From CAYSND01 sp964642235 (GTDB lineage: Bacteria; Bacteroidota; Bacteroidia; Bacteroidales; UBA932), in NCBI GenBank assembly GCA_964642235.1, contig CAZXOP010000036.1, positions 1-15,868 on the forward strand: a stretch of 15,868 bases of DNA, in the 5' to 3' direction. Under the pieces are notes generated by a model, which saw only the letters and a list, made by a program, of their open reading frames with translations, was not told the origin of the DNA and ran no database searches. Positions 6,831-14,745 of this stretch are shown one piece after another. The first letter of the stretch is position 1. Every line of letters begins with the position of its first letter. Made by a program: the position numbers and the translations under genes.

Positions 6831-8507
6831 ATGGCTGACGAAAAGATTATTTTCTCTATGAACGGGGTTGGAAAGATTCTACCCCACAACAATAAAGTTA
6901 TTCTAAAGGATATTTACCTCTCCTTTTTTTATGGAGCAAAGATAGGAATTATAGGTCTTAACGGTTCCGGAAAATCTACTGTGATGAAGATTATAGCCGG
7001 GCTTGAGAAATCTTATCAAGGGGAAGTGGTATGGGCACCCGGTTATACTGTCGGTTATCTCGAACAGGAACCTAATCTTGACGAGAGTAAGACTGCTAAG
7101 GAGATAGTTGAAGAGGGGGTAGCAGAAGTGATGACGCTTCTAAAAGAGTATGAGGAGATTAACCTTAAATTCTGCGAGCCCATGGATGATGATCAGATGA
7201 ATAAATTGATTATCAGACAAGGGGAACTTACAGAGAGGATAGATCAAGTAGGGGGGTGGGATATAGATTCCAAATTAGAGAGAGCTATGGATGCCCTCTC
7301 TTGTCCCGAATCAGATGCTTTGGTTAAGACTCTCAGTGGTGGAGAACGCCGTAGAATAGCCCTTTGCAGGCTTCTTCTTCAAGAACCTGACGTGCTACTT
7401 TTAGACGAGCCTACCAACCACCTCGACACAGAGAGTGTTCAATGGCTTGAGGCTCATCTACAGCAGTATAAGGGGACTGTAATCGCGGTTACTCACGATA
7501 GATATTTTCTAGATAATGTAGCAGGGTGGAAATTGGAATTAGATAGAGGAGAGAGGATCCCTTGGAAGGGGAATTACTCCTCATGGTTAGACCAAAAGAG
7601 TCAGAGATTAGCCAAAGAGGAGAAACAGGAGAGTAAGCGAAGAAAGACTCTTGAAAGGGAGTTAGAGTGGGTTAGAATGGCTCCTAAGGCGCGTCAAGCT
7701 AAGTCTAAGGCTCGTTTGGGTGCTTATGAAAAGATGTTAAATGAGGATGGACGTCAGAAGGAGGAGAGATTGGAGATATTTATCCCTAATGGGCCACGTT
7801 TGGGTAATAAAGTTATAGAGGCTTCAGGAGTCTCAAAAGGTTTTGGGGACAGGCTTCTTTTTGAAAATCTTAACTTTAAACTCCCCCCTGCAGGGATAGT
7901 GGGAGTTATAGGTCCCAATGGTGCCGGTAAGACGACTCTTTTCAGGCTTATAATGGGAATAGAGAGTGTGGATAAAGGAGATTTTACAGTAGGCGAAACA
8001 GTGAAAATAGCCTACGTGGATCAGCAGCATAAGCAGATAGACCCCGATAGAACTGTATATGAAACTATTGCAGATAATTCTGAGTTTGTAAAGCTTGGGA
8101 ATCGTGAGGTCAATGCTCGTGCTTATGTTTCGAGATTTAATTTTTCAGGGGCTGATCAGGAGAAACTTTGTGGTATTTTAAGTGGTGGTGAAAGGAATAG
8201 ACTTCACCTGGCATTAACCTTAAAAGAGGAGGCCAATGTGCTTCTTTTGGACGAGCCTACAAACGATGTCGATGTTAACACCATTCGTGCGTTGGAGGAG
8301 GGACTTGAGAATTTTGCAGGGTGTGCGGTTATTATCTCTCATGACAGGTGGTTTTTAGATAGAATAGCTACCCATATCCTTGCTTTTGAGGGGGATTCTA
8401 AGGTCTATTTCTTCGAAGGGACTTATTCTGAATATGAGGAGAATAAGAGACAGAGACTTGGTAATGTAGAGCCAAAAAGGTTTAAGTATAAAAAGTTAAA
8501 AGACTAA
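6831..8507 (+). CDS. ettA: ABC-F ATPase EttA (energy-dependent translational throttle)
   Basis: A soluble ABC-F protein with two nucleotide-binding domains and no membrane domain. E. coli EttA binds the ribosomal E site and gates entry into elongation according to the ATP/ADP ratio. Walker A motifs are GLNGSGKST (residues 42-50) and GPNGAGKT (from 361); signatures are LSGGERRR (from 168) and LSGGERNR (from 450); the Walker B/catalytic glutamates of LLLDEPTN are at 193 and 475. The segment of about residues 245-325, with KELEWVR-like sequence and many Lys/Arg, is the tRNA-interacting linker, and about 95-138 forms the arm. Phrases such as THDRYFLDNVAGW, GNYSSWL and the C-terminal EPKRFKYKKL closely match E. 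coli EttA, as does the length of 558 residues. The alr gene starts 11 bases downstream. Confidence 0.96.
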   Translation: MADEKIIFSMNGVGKILPHNNKVILKDIYLSFFYGAKIGIIGLNGSGKSTVMKIIAGLEKSYQGEVVWAPGYTVGYLEQEPNLDESKTAKEIVEEGVAEVMTLLKEYEEINLKFCEPMDDDQMNKLIIRQGELTERIDQVGGWDIDSKLERAMDALSCPESDALVKTLSGGERRRIALCRLLLQEPDVLLLDEPTNHLDTESVQWLEAHLQQYKGTVIAVTHDRYFLDNVAGWKLELDRGERIPWKGNYSSWLDQKSQRLAKEEKQESKRRKTLERELEWVRMAPKARQAKSKARLGAYEKMLNEDGRQKEERLEIFIPNGPRLGNKVIEASGVSKGFGDRLLFENLNFKLPPAGIVGVIGPNGAGKTTLFRLIMGIESVDKGDFTVGETVKIAYVDQQHKQIDPDRTVYETIADNSEFVKLGNREVNARAYVSRFNFSGADQEKLCGILSGGERNRLHLALTLKEEANVLLLDEPTNDVDVNTIRALEEGLENFAGCAVIISHDRWFLDRIATHILAFEGDSKVYFFEGTYSEYEENKRQRLGNVEPKRFKYKKLKD

Positions 8508-8518
8508 TTTTTATATCG

Positions 8519-9619
8519 ATGATTACTCACGCACAGCTTGAGATCAATATCCCAAATCTAAAACACAATTATCTCTATTTCAGGTCTAAACTTAAACCTG
8601 AAACCAAACTACTTGTCCTAATAAAGGCAAACTCCTATGGACATGGAGCTCTCCCTTTTGCGAGTACTATGGAGAGTATGGGGGCTAATTATTTTGCTGT
8701 GGCGACTTTATCGGAGGGGATAGAGTTGAAAAAAGGGGGGATTAAAAACCCTGTAATTATCCTCTCTGATGGATATTACTCACATCTCGATGTTATTAAT
8801 GCGGGACTTGAGCCTGCGGTTACTTCAATGGTCTCTATAGAGAGATTTACTGCTGCTCTTAAAAATTCCGGAAAGAAAAATTATCCTATACACTTAAAAC
8901 TCGATACCGGAATGCATCGTCTTGGGTTTAGAACCAGGGAAATCCCTTGGTTACTCTACTACTTGCAAGATCACCCCGAGATAGAGGTTAAATCCATCTA
9001 TTCGCACCTTGCCTCTTCGGATGCTCCCGAGGATGACGATTTTACTCGTGGTCAGGTAGCTCTTTTTGACCAGATGAGTAGGGAAATAATGGAGATTCTT
9101 CCCAACACCCCTTTCAGGCATATATTAAATTCAGCAGGAGTAGAGAGATTTCCTGAATATCAGTTCGATATGGTACGACTAGGAATCGGTATTTATGGCA
9201 TAAGTGCGTTGGATGATTCTCTTCTAAAGCCGACAGCTTTTTTTCGTTGTCCTATAATTCAGATAGAGAGACTTTATGAGGATGAGGGAACGGTGGGGTA
9301 TGGAAGACATGGTATCCTTAATTCAGGGTATTCCGCTATTGCGACCCTACCTGTCGGCTATGCAGATGGAATAGATAGGCGTCTTGGCAGGGGGAATGTC
9401 TCTTTTGAGGTCAATGGAAATATGGTAAAAACGATTGGTAATATCTGTATGGATATGTGTATGATAGATATTACAGGAACAAATGCTAAAATGGGGGATA
9501 TAGTTACCATTTTTGGAGATAAACCCACAGCAAGAGATCTTGCTAATATCCTTGGTACCATCCCTTATGAAATATTTACCTCTGTCTCTCATAGGATAGA
9601 GCGAGTGGTAAAGTGGTAA
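8519..9619 (+). CDS. alr: Alanine racemase
   Basis: PLP-dependent cytosolic enzyme that interconverts L- and D-alanine, supplying D-alanine for peptidoglycan. The PLP lysine is Lys36 in LIKANSYGHGA, and the opposing catalytic tyrosine is Tyr261 in VGYGRHG. Other family marks are KLDTGMHRLGFR, the SHLASSDAP loop, HILNSAGVERFP, VRLGIGIYG, LPVGYADGIDRRLGRG and ICMDM. At 366 residues it is a complete stand-alone racemase. Many Bacteroidota also carry a MurF-Alr fusion, so this may not be the only copy; the window cannot tell. It lies 11 bases after ettA and is probably cotranscribed. Its stop is only 2 bases from the stop of the convergent holA gene, with no room for a terminator between them. 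Confidence 0.96.
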   Translation: MITHAQLEINIPNLKHNYLYFRSKLKPETKLLVLIKANSYGHGALPFASTMESMGANYFAVATLSEGIELKKGGIKNPVIILSDGYYSHLDVINAGLEPAVTSMVSIERFTAALKNSGKKNYPIHLKLDTGMHRLGFRTREIPWLLYYLQDHPEIEVKSIYSHLASSDAPEDDDFTRGQVALFDQMSREIMEILPNTPFRHILNSAGVERFPEYQFDMVRLGIGIYGISALDDSLLKPTAFFRCPIIQIERLYEDEGTVGYGRHGILNSGYSAIATLPVGYADGIDRRLGRGNVSFEVNGNMVKTIGNICMDMCMIDITGTNAKMGDIVTIFGDKPTARDLANILGTIPYEIFTSVSHRIERVVKW

Positions 9620-9621
9620 CT

Positions 9622-10659
9622 CTAATTTAAGATTTTTCCGATTAGCTCTACCAGTAGCTCCCCGTCAGTGGCTTCTCCCCGTGCATTGCTTTTACTGCGA
9701 TAATCACACTCCTTTATGTATGATATTATTTTCAAACTCTTCATAAGGGGGTAATTCTTCACAGCATTTATGTATGGTACAGTATATTTAGAGTAGATTC
9801 CTGCTTGAGTGGCCGCGGCAGATGGAGATATATGTTTAGAAGCTAACATTATGGCATGAATATGCTCCACTTTATTAAAGAAAAAGAATAGATAGCCCAA
9901 TGTCATCTGTATGGGGTAGTTCTTTGGGGACTCTCCAAAATAATAAGCTATTTTAAATGCTTTGACTGAGTCTTTAGAGGCTAATGCATCAGTTAGCTCC
10001 GTTGCGTTAAACTCTCTACTGATACCTATGTTTTTTTCGATATCGTCCACAGTGATGCTCTTCTCATTTTCATCTTTAGATTTCAGCAGTTTATCTATTT
10101 CGAGGACAATTTTTCTTAATTCAGTTCCTGCGTACTCTGCAAGTAGAATAGAGGCGGTTGGCTCTATTTTTTTACCAAGTGACAGGATGTATGACTCTAT
10201 CCATTTGGGAACCCCCTCTTGAGAGAGCGGGGTGGACTCAAACACTTCTGCTTTTGCTAAAGCTTTTTTATAAAAAGTAGTCCTTTTATCGAGGCTCTTT
10301 CCGGTAAGGCATAATACGAGGATGGTAGTCGGGGTCGGGTTGTCTAAATATATAGCTAAATCATCGATTTTTTTTAATGACTGTGCCTCTTTAATTACCA
10401 CCAACTCCCTTTCAGCCATCATAGGGTATCTGCTACATATTGAGATAATTTCGGAAGCAGATGTATCGCTTCCGTAGAGAATAATTTGATTGAAATCTCT
10501 TTCGTGAGGCTGTAATGCTTTGGAAATAATGAGTTCAGAGAGAGTATCCACGTAATAGGGCTCTTCCCCCATAAGAATATATACAGGGCTAAAAATGCCT
10601 GATGATATTTTAGTTCTTAAGGAGTTGAACTGTTGAATGGAGTCTGTCCCTTTCGCCAT
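9622..10659 (-). CDS. holA: DNA polymerase III delta subunit
   Basis: The delta subunit of the clamp loader opens the beta sliding clamp and helps load it on primed DNA. This 345-residue protein shows the family pattern: an N-terminal segment FSPVYILMGEEPYYVDTLSELI (the degenerate nucleotide-binding-like fold start), SRYPMMAERELVVIKEAQ, a middle EYAGTELRKIVLEIDKL, and the helical C-terminal collar domain (FKIAYYFGESPKNYPIQMTLGYL). The start at 10659 (MAKGTDSIQQF) gives the usual family length. A longer in-frame start at 10800 would add 47 residues inside the upstream rhaD gene, with basic, low-complexity sequence unlike the family, and was rejected. The start lies 10 bases after the rhaD stop, so the two genes are probably cotranscribed. 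Confidence 0.93.
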   Translation of the reverse strand: MAKGTDSIQQFNSLRTKISSGIFSPVYILMGEEPYYVDTLSELIISKALQPHERDFNQIILYGSDTSASEIISICSRYPMMAERELVVIKEAQSLKKIDDLAIYLDNPTPTTILVLCLTGKSLDKRTTFYKKALAKAEVFESTPLSQEGVPKWIESYILSLGKKIEPTASILLAEYAGTELRKIVLEIDKLLKSKDENEKSITVDDIEKNIGISREFNATELTDALASKDSVKAFKIAYYFGESPKNYPIQMTLGYLFFFFNKVEHIHAIMLASKHISPSAAATQAGIYSKYTVPYINAVKNYPLMKSLKIISYIKECDYRSKSNARGEATDGELLVELIGKILN

Positions 10660-10669
10660 AACTCTATTA

Positions 10670-11470
10670 TTAGAGCCCGTAAGCTTTAATGAATAAATCC
10701 ATCTGTTTCTTAGTAAGCCCTTCCGGCTCGAATCCCATAACGAGGGAGTTAAGATAAATCTGTGCCGATTTGGTAAGGGTATCCACTGTATCGAAGGCAT
10801 CTAAAATATCCCTCCCAACGCAGCAGACTCCGTGTTTCTCCCATATTACCACATCATATTCTTTAAACTGCTCAAGTGTGGCATTTGCCAACTCCGTAGA
10901 GCCCGGTGTCTCATAAGGAACTATACCTAAACCGCGAGGACAGAAGAGTCTTGCCTCCGGAATCATTCTCCATAGAAGGTCGGTCAGAACCCCTTTTTTA
11001 AGGAACTGAGGGTTATGGCTCATAGAGATTAACTCAGTCGGGTGAGTATGAAGAACTGCTTTATATCCGGTCTTATGCTCTATCAGGTAGTTATGGATGG
11101 AGAGGTGTGAAAGGAGTTCGGAGGTAGGCATTATAGGGTTATCTGCAATGATTTCATAGTGTTTACAGTCGTCACTTATTCTAATTAATGACCCGTTATC
11201 CATGGGGAGTCTTGCTAAATCTCGCATTCTCTTAAGTGTCCCTTTGCCGAAAAAGTATTGACCTTTAAGGGCGGGGAGGTGCGCCCCTATCGGAAGCGGC
11301 TCCATTATTGGTTCAAGCTCTGCAATAGCAGGGGAGATATAATCAGTAACATTTATGGTGATATTGCCACCATTGCGCTCAGCCCACCCTTTTTCCCACA
11401 AATAACCGGCTACCTCTGAGGCTTTGTAGATTTCATCTGCTAAAATCTTATGGTCAAGAATTGATCTCAT
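10670..11470 (-). CDS. rhaD: L-rhamnulose-1-phosphate aldolase
   Basis: A class II, zinc-dependent aldolase that splits L-rhamnulose 1-phosphate into dihydroxyacetone phosphate and L-lactaldehyde in rhamnose breakdown. Length is 266 residues against 274 in E. coli RhaD. The zinc ligands align as His141 and His143 (HTH) and His213 (KHGV), and the catalytic glutamate as Glu118 in MPTSEL. ERNGGNITI near residue 31 and GLGIVPYETPG near 180 also match RhaD, and the first of these and the placement of the ligands favour RhaD over the fuculose or ribulose relatives. No other rhamnose genes (isomerase, kinase, permease) are in the window; downstream is holA. Transcription probably starts from the short divergent region shared with the gene at 11530. 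Confidence 0.9.
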   Translation of the reverse strand: MRSILDHKILADEIYKASEVAGYLWEKGWAERNGGNITINVTDYISPAIAELEPIMEPLPIGAHLPALKGQYFFGKGTLKRMRDLARLPMDNGSLIRISDDCKHYEIIADNPIMPTSELLSHLSIHNYLIEHKTGYKAVLHTHPTELISMSHNPQFLKKGVLTDLLWRMIPEARLFCPRGLGIVPYETPGSTELANATLEQFKEYDVVIWEKHGVCCVGRDILDAFDTVDTLTKSAQIYLNSLVMGFEPEGLTKKQMDLFIKAYGL

Positions 11471-11501
11471 ATAAAAATATAGGTTAATAATTAATTACTT
11501 G

Positions 11502-11509
11502 CAAAAATA
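11502..11509 (-). promoter_or_regulatory. Putative -7 box of the rhaD-holA promoter
   Basis: Read on the minus strand this is TATTTTTG, an exact TAnnTTTG match, with 31 bases between the box and the rhaD ATG. No good -33 TTTG stands 19-21 bases upstream. It lies back to back with the box for the divergent gene (11518-11525), with 8 bases between them. Confidence 0.45.
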
Positions 11510-11517
11510 CAAAATAT

Positions 11518-11525
11518 TATCTTTG
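11518..11525 (+). promoter_or_regulatory. Putative -7 box of the orphan HsdR-N gene promoter
   Basis: TATCTTTG matches TAnnTTTG and ends only 4 bases before ATG 11530, so transcription would begin at or next to the start codon. The -33 region is poor: CTTG at 11498-11501 is the nearest match, at 16 rather than about 19 bases. Confidence 0.45.
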
Positions 11526-11529
11526 CAGT

Positions 11530-11925
11530 ATGTATGATTTGTTAAGAAAAAAAGAAGTTCCCGATACACCCGAAGAGGGGGTGAGGCAGCAGATAATTAG
11601 ATGGTTGAACGAGCAGGTGGGAGTTCCACTCAGTTTAATGGCATCAGAATACTCTTTTAAGTTTAATAAACTTAACTATCGGGCTGATATAGTGGTGTTT
11701 GATCGTTCAGCCAAACCCCTTATGTTAGTCGAGTGTAAAGCCCCTTCCATCAAGTTAGATCGTGAGGTTATGGAGCAGGGGATGAGATATAACAGGGTAT
11801 TGAATGTGCGCTATATGATGTTTACTAATGGAAATAGTTCTTACATTTGTAAATTAGATACTGAAAGTCGCGAGTATCACTTTTTAAGTGAAGTCCCTTC
11901 TTATGAGCAGATGTGTAACAGTTAG
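11530..11925 (+). CDS. HsdR N-terminal-domain (PD-(D/E)XK) protein
   Basis: A 131-residue stand-alone protein resembling the N-terminal nuclease domain of type I restriction HsdR subunits (HSDR_N_2-type). The nuclease-fold core is visible: Glu40 (ASEYSF), Asp53 in YRADIVVFD, Glu68 and Lys70 in LVECKAPS, and Gln83 in MEQGMRYN. This fits the D-(14)-E-x-K pattern with the helix glutamine, so the active site looks intact. There is no helicase, methylase or specificity gene nearby, so it is not part of a restriction system here. Similar short proteins are common in Bacteroidota beside housekeeping genes, as I recall also next to holA; their role is unknown. The cca gene starts 4 bases downstream, so they are likely cotranscribed. 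Confidence 0.85.
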   Translation: MYDLLRKKEVPDTPEEGVRQQIIRWLNEQVGVPLSLMASEYSFKFNKLNYRADIVVFDRSAKPLMLVECKAPSIKLDREVMEQGMRYNRVLNVRYMMFTNGNSSYICKLDTESREYHFLSEVPSYEQMCNS

Positions 11926-11929
11926 AGCA

Positions 11930-13324
11930 ATGAATTACTTAGATAAAAAGATTTTCAAAATAGTAGCTGATGAGGCTGAGGCAATGGGGGTAAAAGCTTA
12001 CGTCATAGGGGGGTATGTTCGTGATTCACTTTTAGGTCGTGAGAGTAAAGATATTGATATCGTGGTAGAAGGGAGTGGAATTGCACTTGCAGAGAGGGTG
12101 GCAGAGAGAATGAAGGTGGGGGTCTCTGTTTTTAAGAGTTTCGGCACAGCAATGATAAAGACCTCCGGAGTGGAGGTGGAGTTCGTCGGGGCAAGGAGGG
12201 AGTCCTACCGCTCCGATTCCAGAAAACCTATTGTCGAGGATGGCACCCTCCGGGAGGACCAGGAGCGCAGGGACTTTACCATTAATGCAATGTCTTTTTC
12301 TCTGCAGAAAGAGGACTTCGGAACTTTGATTGACCCTTTTGGGGGTGAAGAGGATTTGCAAAGGAAGATTATTAGAACTCCGCTCGACCCTGATACCACT
12401 TATAGTGATGACCCACTGAGGATGATTAGGGCAATAAGGTTTGCGACCCAACTCTCATTTACCATTGTTCCCGAATCATTGGAATCGATTAAAAGAAATA
12501 GGGGAAGGCTTCAAATCCTCTCAATAGAGCGTATTACTGAAGAGCTTAATAAAATAATGCTCTCCCCGAAGCCCTCCATTGGGTTTAGGCTCCTTGATGA
12601 GACAGATTTACTCTTTTTAATTCTCCCAGAACTTACGAATTTGAAGGGGGCGGAGACTCTTGAAGGGAGAGGGCACAAGGAGAACTTTTCGCATAGTCTT
12701 CAGGTTTTAGATAATCTTTCAGAAAAGTCGGATAATCTATGGCTCCGTTGGGCTGCATTGCTCCACGATGTGGGGAAATCTGCCACTAAAAAATTTGAAC
12801 CGGGGATAGGGTGGACTTTCCACCATCACGACTTTGTGGGGGGGAAGATGATTCCGGGTATATTTAAGAATCTAAAACTCCCATTAAATGAAAAGATGAA
12901 ATATGTGCAGAAATTAGTTCAGCTCCATCTCAGACCTATTGCATTGGTAGATGAAGGGGTTACAGATTCTGCTGTTAGGAGGCTTCTTTTCGATGCCGGG
13001 GATGACATAGATGATCTTATGCTCCTTTGTGAAGCCGATATTACCTCCAAGAATGAGAAGAGAGTGGCACGTATTCGTGAAAATTTTGCGCTGGTAAGGG
13101 GAAAACTAATCGAGGTCGAGGAGAAAGATGCAGTTAGGAATTTTAAGAATCCTATTACCGGCGAGATTATTATGCAGAAATATAATCTCTCCCCCTGTAA
13201 CACCATCGGAGAGATAAAAGAGCAGATAAAAAATGCCATCCTCGACGGCGAAATAGAAAATAATTTCGAAGCCGCTTACGCCCTTATGGAAAAAATCGCC
13301 GCCGAATTAGGGTTGGAATCCTAA
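11930..13324 (+). CDS. cca: CCA-adding tRNA nucleotidyltransferase with HD domain
   Basis: A template-independent polymerase that builds or repairs the CCA end of tRNAs from CTP and ATP. The nucleotidyltransferase head has IGGYVRD (residues 26-32) and the metal-binding aspartates Asp41 and Asp43 in DIDIVV. RRDFTINAM and DPLRMIRAIRFATQL mark the class II/poly(A) polymerase head and neck. A C-terminal HD domain follows, with HSLQVLDNL and HD at residues 279-280 (LLHDVGKS), which may give phosphatase or phosphodiesterase activity. The length is 464 residues. The start at 11930 (MNYLDKKIF) lies 4 bases after the upstream stop; a longer in-frame start at 11888 would overlap that gene by 38 bases and add non-conserved sequence. 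A poly(A) polymerase cannot be wholly excluded by sequence reading, but no second copy is seen. Confidence 0.93.
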   Translation: MNYLDKKIFKIVADEAEAMGVKAYVIGGYVRDSLLGRESKDIDIVVEGSGIALAERVAERMKVGVSVFKSFGTAMIKTSGVEVEFVGARRESYRSDSRKPIVEDGTLREDQERRDFTINAMSFSLQKEDFGTLIDPFGGEEDLQRKIIRTPLDPDTTYSDDPLRMIRAIRFATQLSFTIVPESLESIKRNRGRLQILSIERITEELNKIMLSPKPSIGFRLLDETDLLFLILPELTNLKGAETLEGRGHKENFSHSLQVLDNLSEKSDNLWLRWAALLHDVGKSATKKFEPGIGWTFHHHDFVGGKMIPGIFKNLKLPLNEKMKYVQKLVQLHLRPIALVDEGVTDSAVRRLLFDAGDDIDDLMLLCEADITSKNEKRVARIRENFALVRGKLIEVEEKDAVRNFKNPITGEIIMQKYNLSPCNTIGEIKEQIKNAILDGEIENNFEAAYALMEKIAAELGLES

Positions 13325-13384
13325 GATTACATTCTCTTTGAATTGATTTATAACTTAGCGGAGAAATTCTTGACACAGTTTAAT

Positions 13385-14674
13385 TTACACACAAAAAGCA
13401 GCGTAAAGCGGAACTGATTTGATGTTATTTTCGAAGCCAAAGTTCTTTTTAGAGATACGAATGGCGTAGGGTGAATTGTATTTATCCATAAATATCCCCA
13501 AACTTTTAGAGCGAACTCTCAATCCACTCTTCACTTCGATGGGAATTATATCCATCTCTTTTTGTATCACAAAATCAACTTCTGCTGTATTATCATTTTT
13601 CCAATAATGTAATGGGATTTTGTTTGTCGCAAAAGATTGTGCCACAAAGTTTTCAGCTATTGCCCCTAAAAATTGGTTATCAACAGACAAGGGGGATAAA
13701 ATAGCTTGTGTAGCTATACCGGACTGCATAGTAAGCATACCTACATCTGACATATAGAGTTTAAAGTCGCTTAAATCGGCATATACTTTTATTGGCATAG
13801 CCCCTTGCGATATTTTCTGACATTTTAGAATAATCCCGGCATATTTAAGCCACTCGATTGCCTCGCCAAAAATAGTAGCACTACCTCCTCGTTGTATCAC
13901 ACTATATTGAAATTTACGATTCTCTTTTGCTAACTGCATAGGTATTGACTCATAACAAGCTCTGACTTTAAGACTTGTGGCGGGGGTAGCGTATTTTGCC
14001 ATATCTGCAATATATTCGTTCAAAATCCTATTTTGAATATCTGCCACCGCTATAAAGCTGTTAGTGCTGATAAATTCTTTAACAGCAGCAGGCATCCCCC
14101 CAACTATTAAGTATTGGTTGTGGAAATCAAGTGCCAATGAGTGTATATCTAAAGGTTGGTTTGTAGCGTAATGTTCACGGATAGAACTCGCAAAATTTTC
14201 TCTACCTAATGCCCACAAAAACTCCTCAAAGTCCATCGGGAAAAGGGTCATTTCATCCACTTTCCCAACAGGGAAGGAGTATTTCTCACGGTTAATTGCC
14301 ACGCCAAGTAGTGAACCTGCTGCCACAACATGATACCGAGGTGCTTCTTCGCAGAAATATTTCAATGAAGTTAAAGCTCGCTCACAAGCCTGTACCTCAT
14401 CAAAAACAATTAATGTTTTTCCCGGAATAATGCGCTGTGAGTGGGCTGATTCAAGATACTTAATAATACTATCGGGGGTAATGCTTTCTTCAAATTTCTC
14501 GACTAATGCTTTGTCAACCTCAAGGTTCACGATTATAAAATTATCGAACTCTCGCTTTCCAAATGCTTGCAAAATATAACTTTTGCCCACCTGACGCGCC
14601 CCATTAAGAATTAAAGGCATTCTGTTTGGTTTATTTTTCCAATCAAGTAAGTCAGTATAGATTTTTCGTCTCAT
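13385..14674 (-). CDS. AAA ATPase of AAA_14/DUF4143 type
   Basis: A 429-residue protein with an N-terminal P-loop ATPase domain and a C-terminal DUF4143 domain. Walker A is GARQVGKS (residues 25-32), Walker B is LIVFDE (Asp92, Glu93), and VVAAGSLLGV near 116-125 is the sensor-like strand. The C-terminal part carries a PD-(D/E)XK-like pattern, AEVDFVIQ (Glu365, Asp367) then IEVKSG (Glu380, Lys382). The family is frequent and multicopy in Bacteroidota and archaea and is often patchily distributed; its function is not established. The gene appears complete. It faces cca tail to tail with 60 bases between and has its own promoter, so it is a single-gene unit and probably an accessory insertion between housekeeping genes. 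Confidence 0.9.
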   Translation of the reverse strand: MRRKIYTDLLDWKNKPNRMPLILNGARQVGKSYILQAFGKREFDNFIIVNLEVDKALVEKFEESITPDSIIKYLESAHSQRIIPGKTLIVFDEVQACERALTSLKYFCEEAPRYHVVAAGSLLGVAINREKYSFPVGKVDEMTLFPMDFEEFLWALGRENFASSIREHYATNQPLDIHSLALDFHNQYLIVGGMPAAVKEFISTNSFIAVADIQNRILNEYIADMAKYATPATSLKVRACYESIPMQLAKENRKFQYSVIQRGGSATIFGEAIEWLKYAGIILKCQKISQGAMPIKVYADLSDFKLYMSDVGMLTMQSGIATQAILSPLSVDNQFLGAIAENFVAQSFATNKIPLHYWKNDNTAEVDFVIQKEMDIIPIEVKSGLRVRSKSLGIFMDKYNSPYAIRISKKNFGFENNIKSVPLYAAFCV

Positions 14675-14690
14675 ATCTTATATTTTTGCA

Positions 14691-14721
14691 CAAATATACT
14701 TTTATCTATGGAAAAATCAAA
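14691..14721 (-). promoter_or_regulatory. Consensus promoter of the DUF4143 ATPase gene
   Basis: On the minus strand TTTG (14721-14718) is followed after exactly 19 bases by TATATTTG (14698-14691), both matching the Bacteroidota -33/-7 consensus. The -7 box ends 16 bases before the ATG at 14674, the same distance as in ettA. This is the best promoter match in the window. The -33 box lies in the loop of the inverted repeat at 14703-14745. Confidence 0.7.
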
Positions 14722-14745
14722 ATTTAACATACTTTTTCATAGATA
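14703..14745. repeat. Inverted repeat around the ATPase promoter -33 box
   Basis: Left arm TATCTATG-G-AAAAA (14703-14716) is complementary to right arm TTTTT-CATAGATA (14733-14745): 13 base pairs with one unpaired G at 14711 and a 16-base spacer. The spacer contains the -33 TTTG of the ATPase promoter. The position suits a dimeric repressor or activator site; alternatively it is a hairpin at the end of a former gene. Low GC makes some chance complementarity possible, but 13 pairs is more than expected at a given place. Confidence 0.6.

Noticed and set aside
9622..10800. Longer holA reading frame starting at 10800
   Set aside because: The 47 extra residues lie inside rhaD in another frame and do not resemble the family; ATG 10659 gives the usual length and a 10-base intergenic gap.
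12032..12451. Antisense 139-residue frame within cca
   Set aside because: It lies wholly opposite conserved cca motifs, has no recognisable domain, and is explained as a shadow of the coding strand.
11888..13324. Longer cca reading frame starting at 11888
   Set aside because: It overlaps the upstream gene by 38 bases and adds 14 unconserved residues; ATG 11930 follows the upstream stop by 4 bases.
11530..13324. A restriction-modification locus suggested by the HsdR-N domain
   Set aside because: No methylase, specificity subunit or helicase is present; the neighbours are cca, rhaD and holA.
13325..13384. Terminator search between cca and the convergent ATPase gene
   Set aside because: No hairpin with a T-run was visible in these 60 bases.
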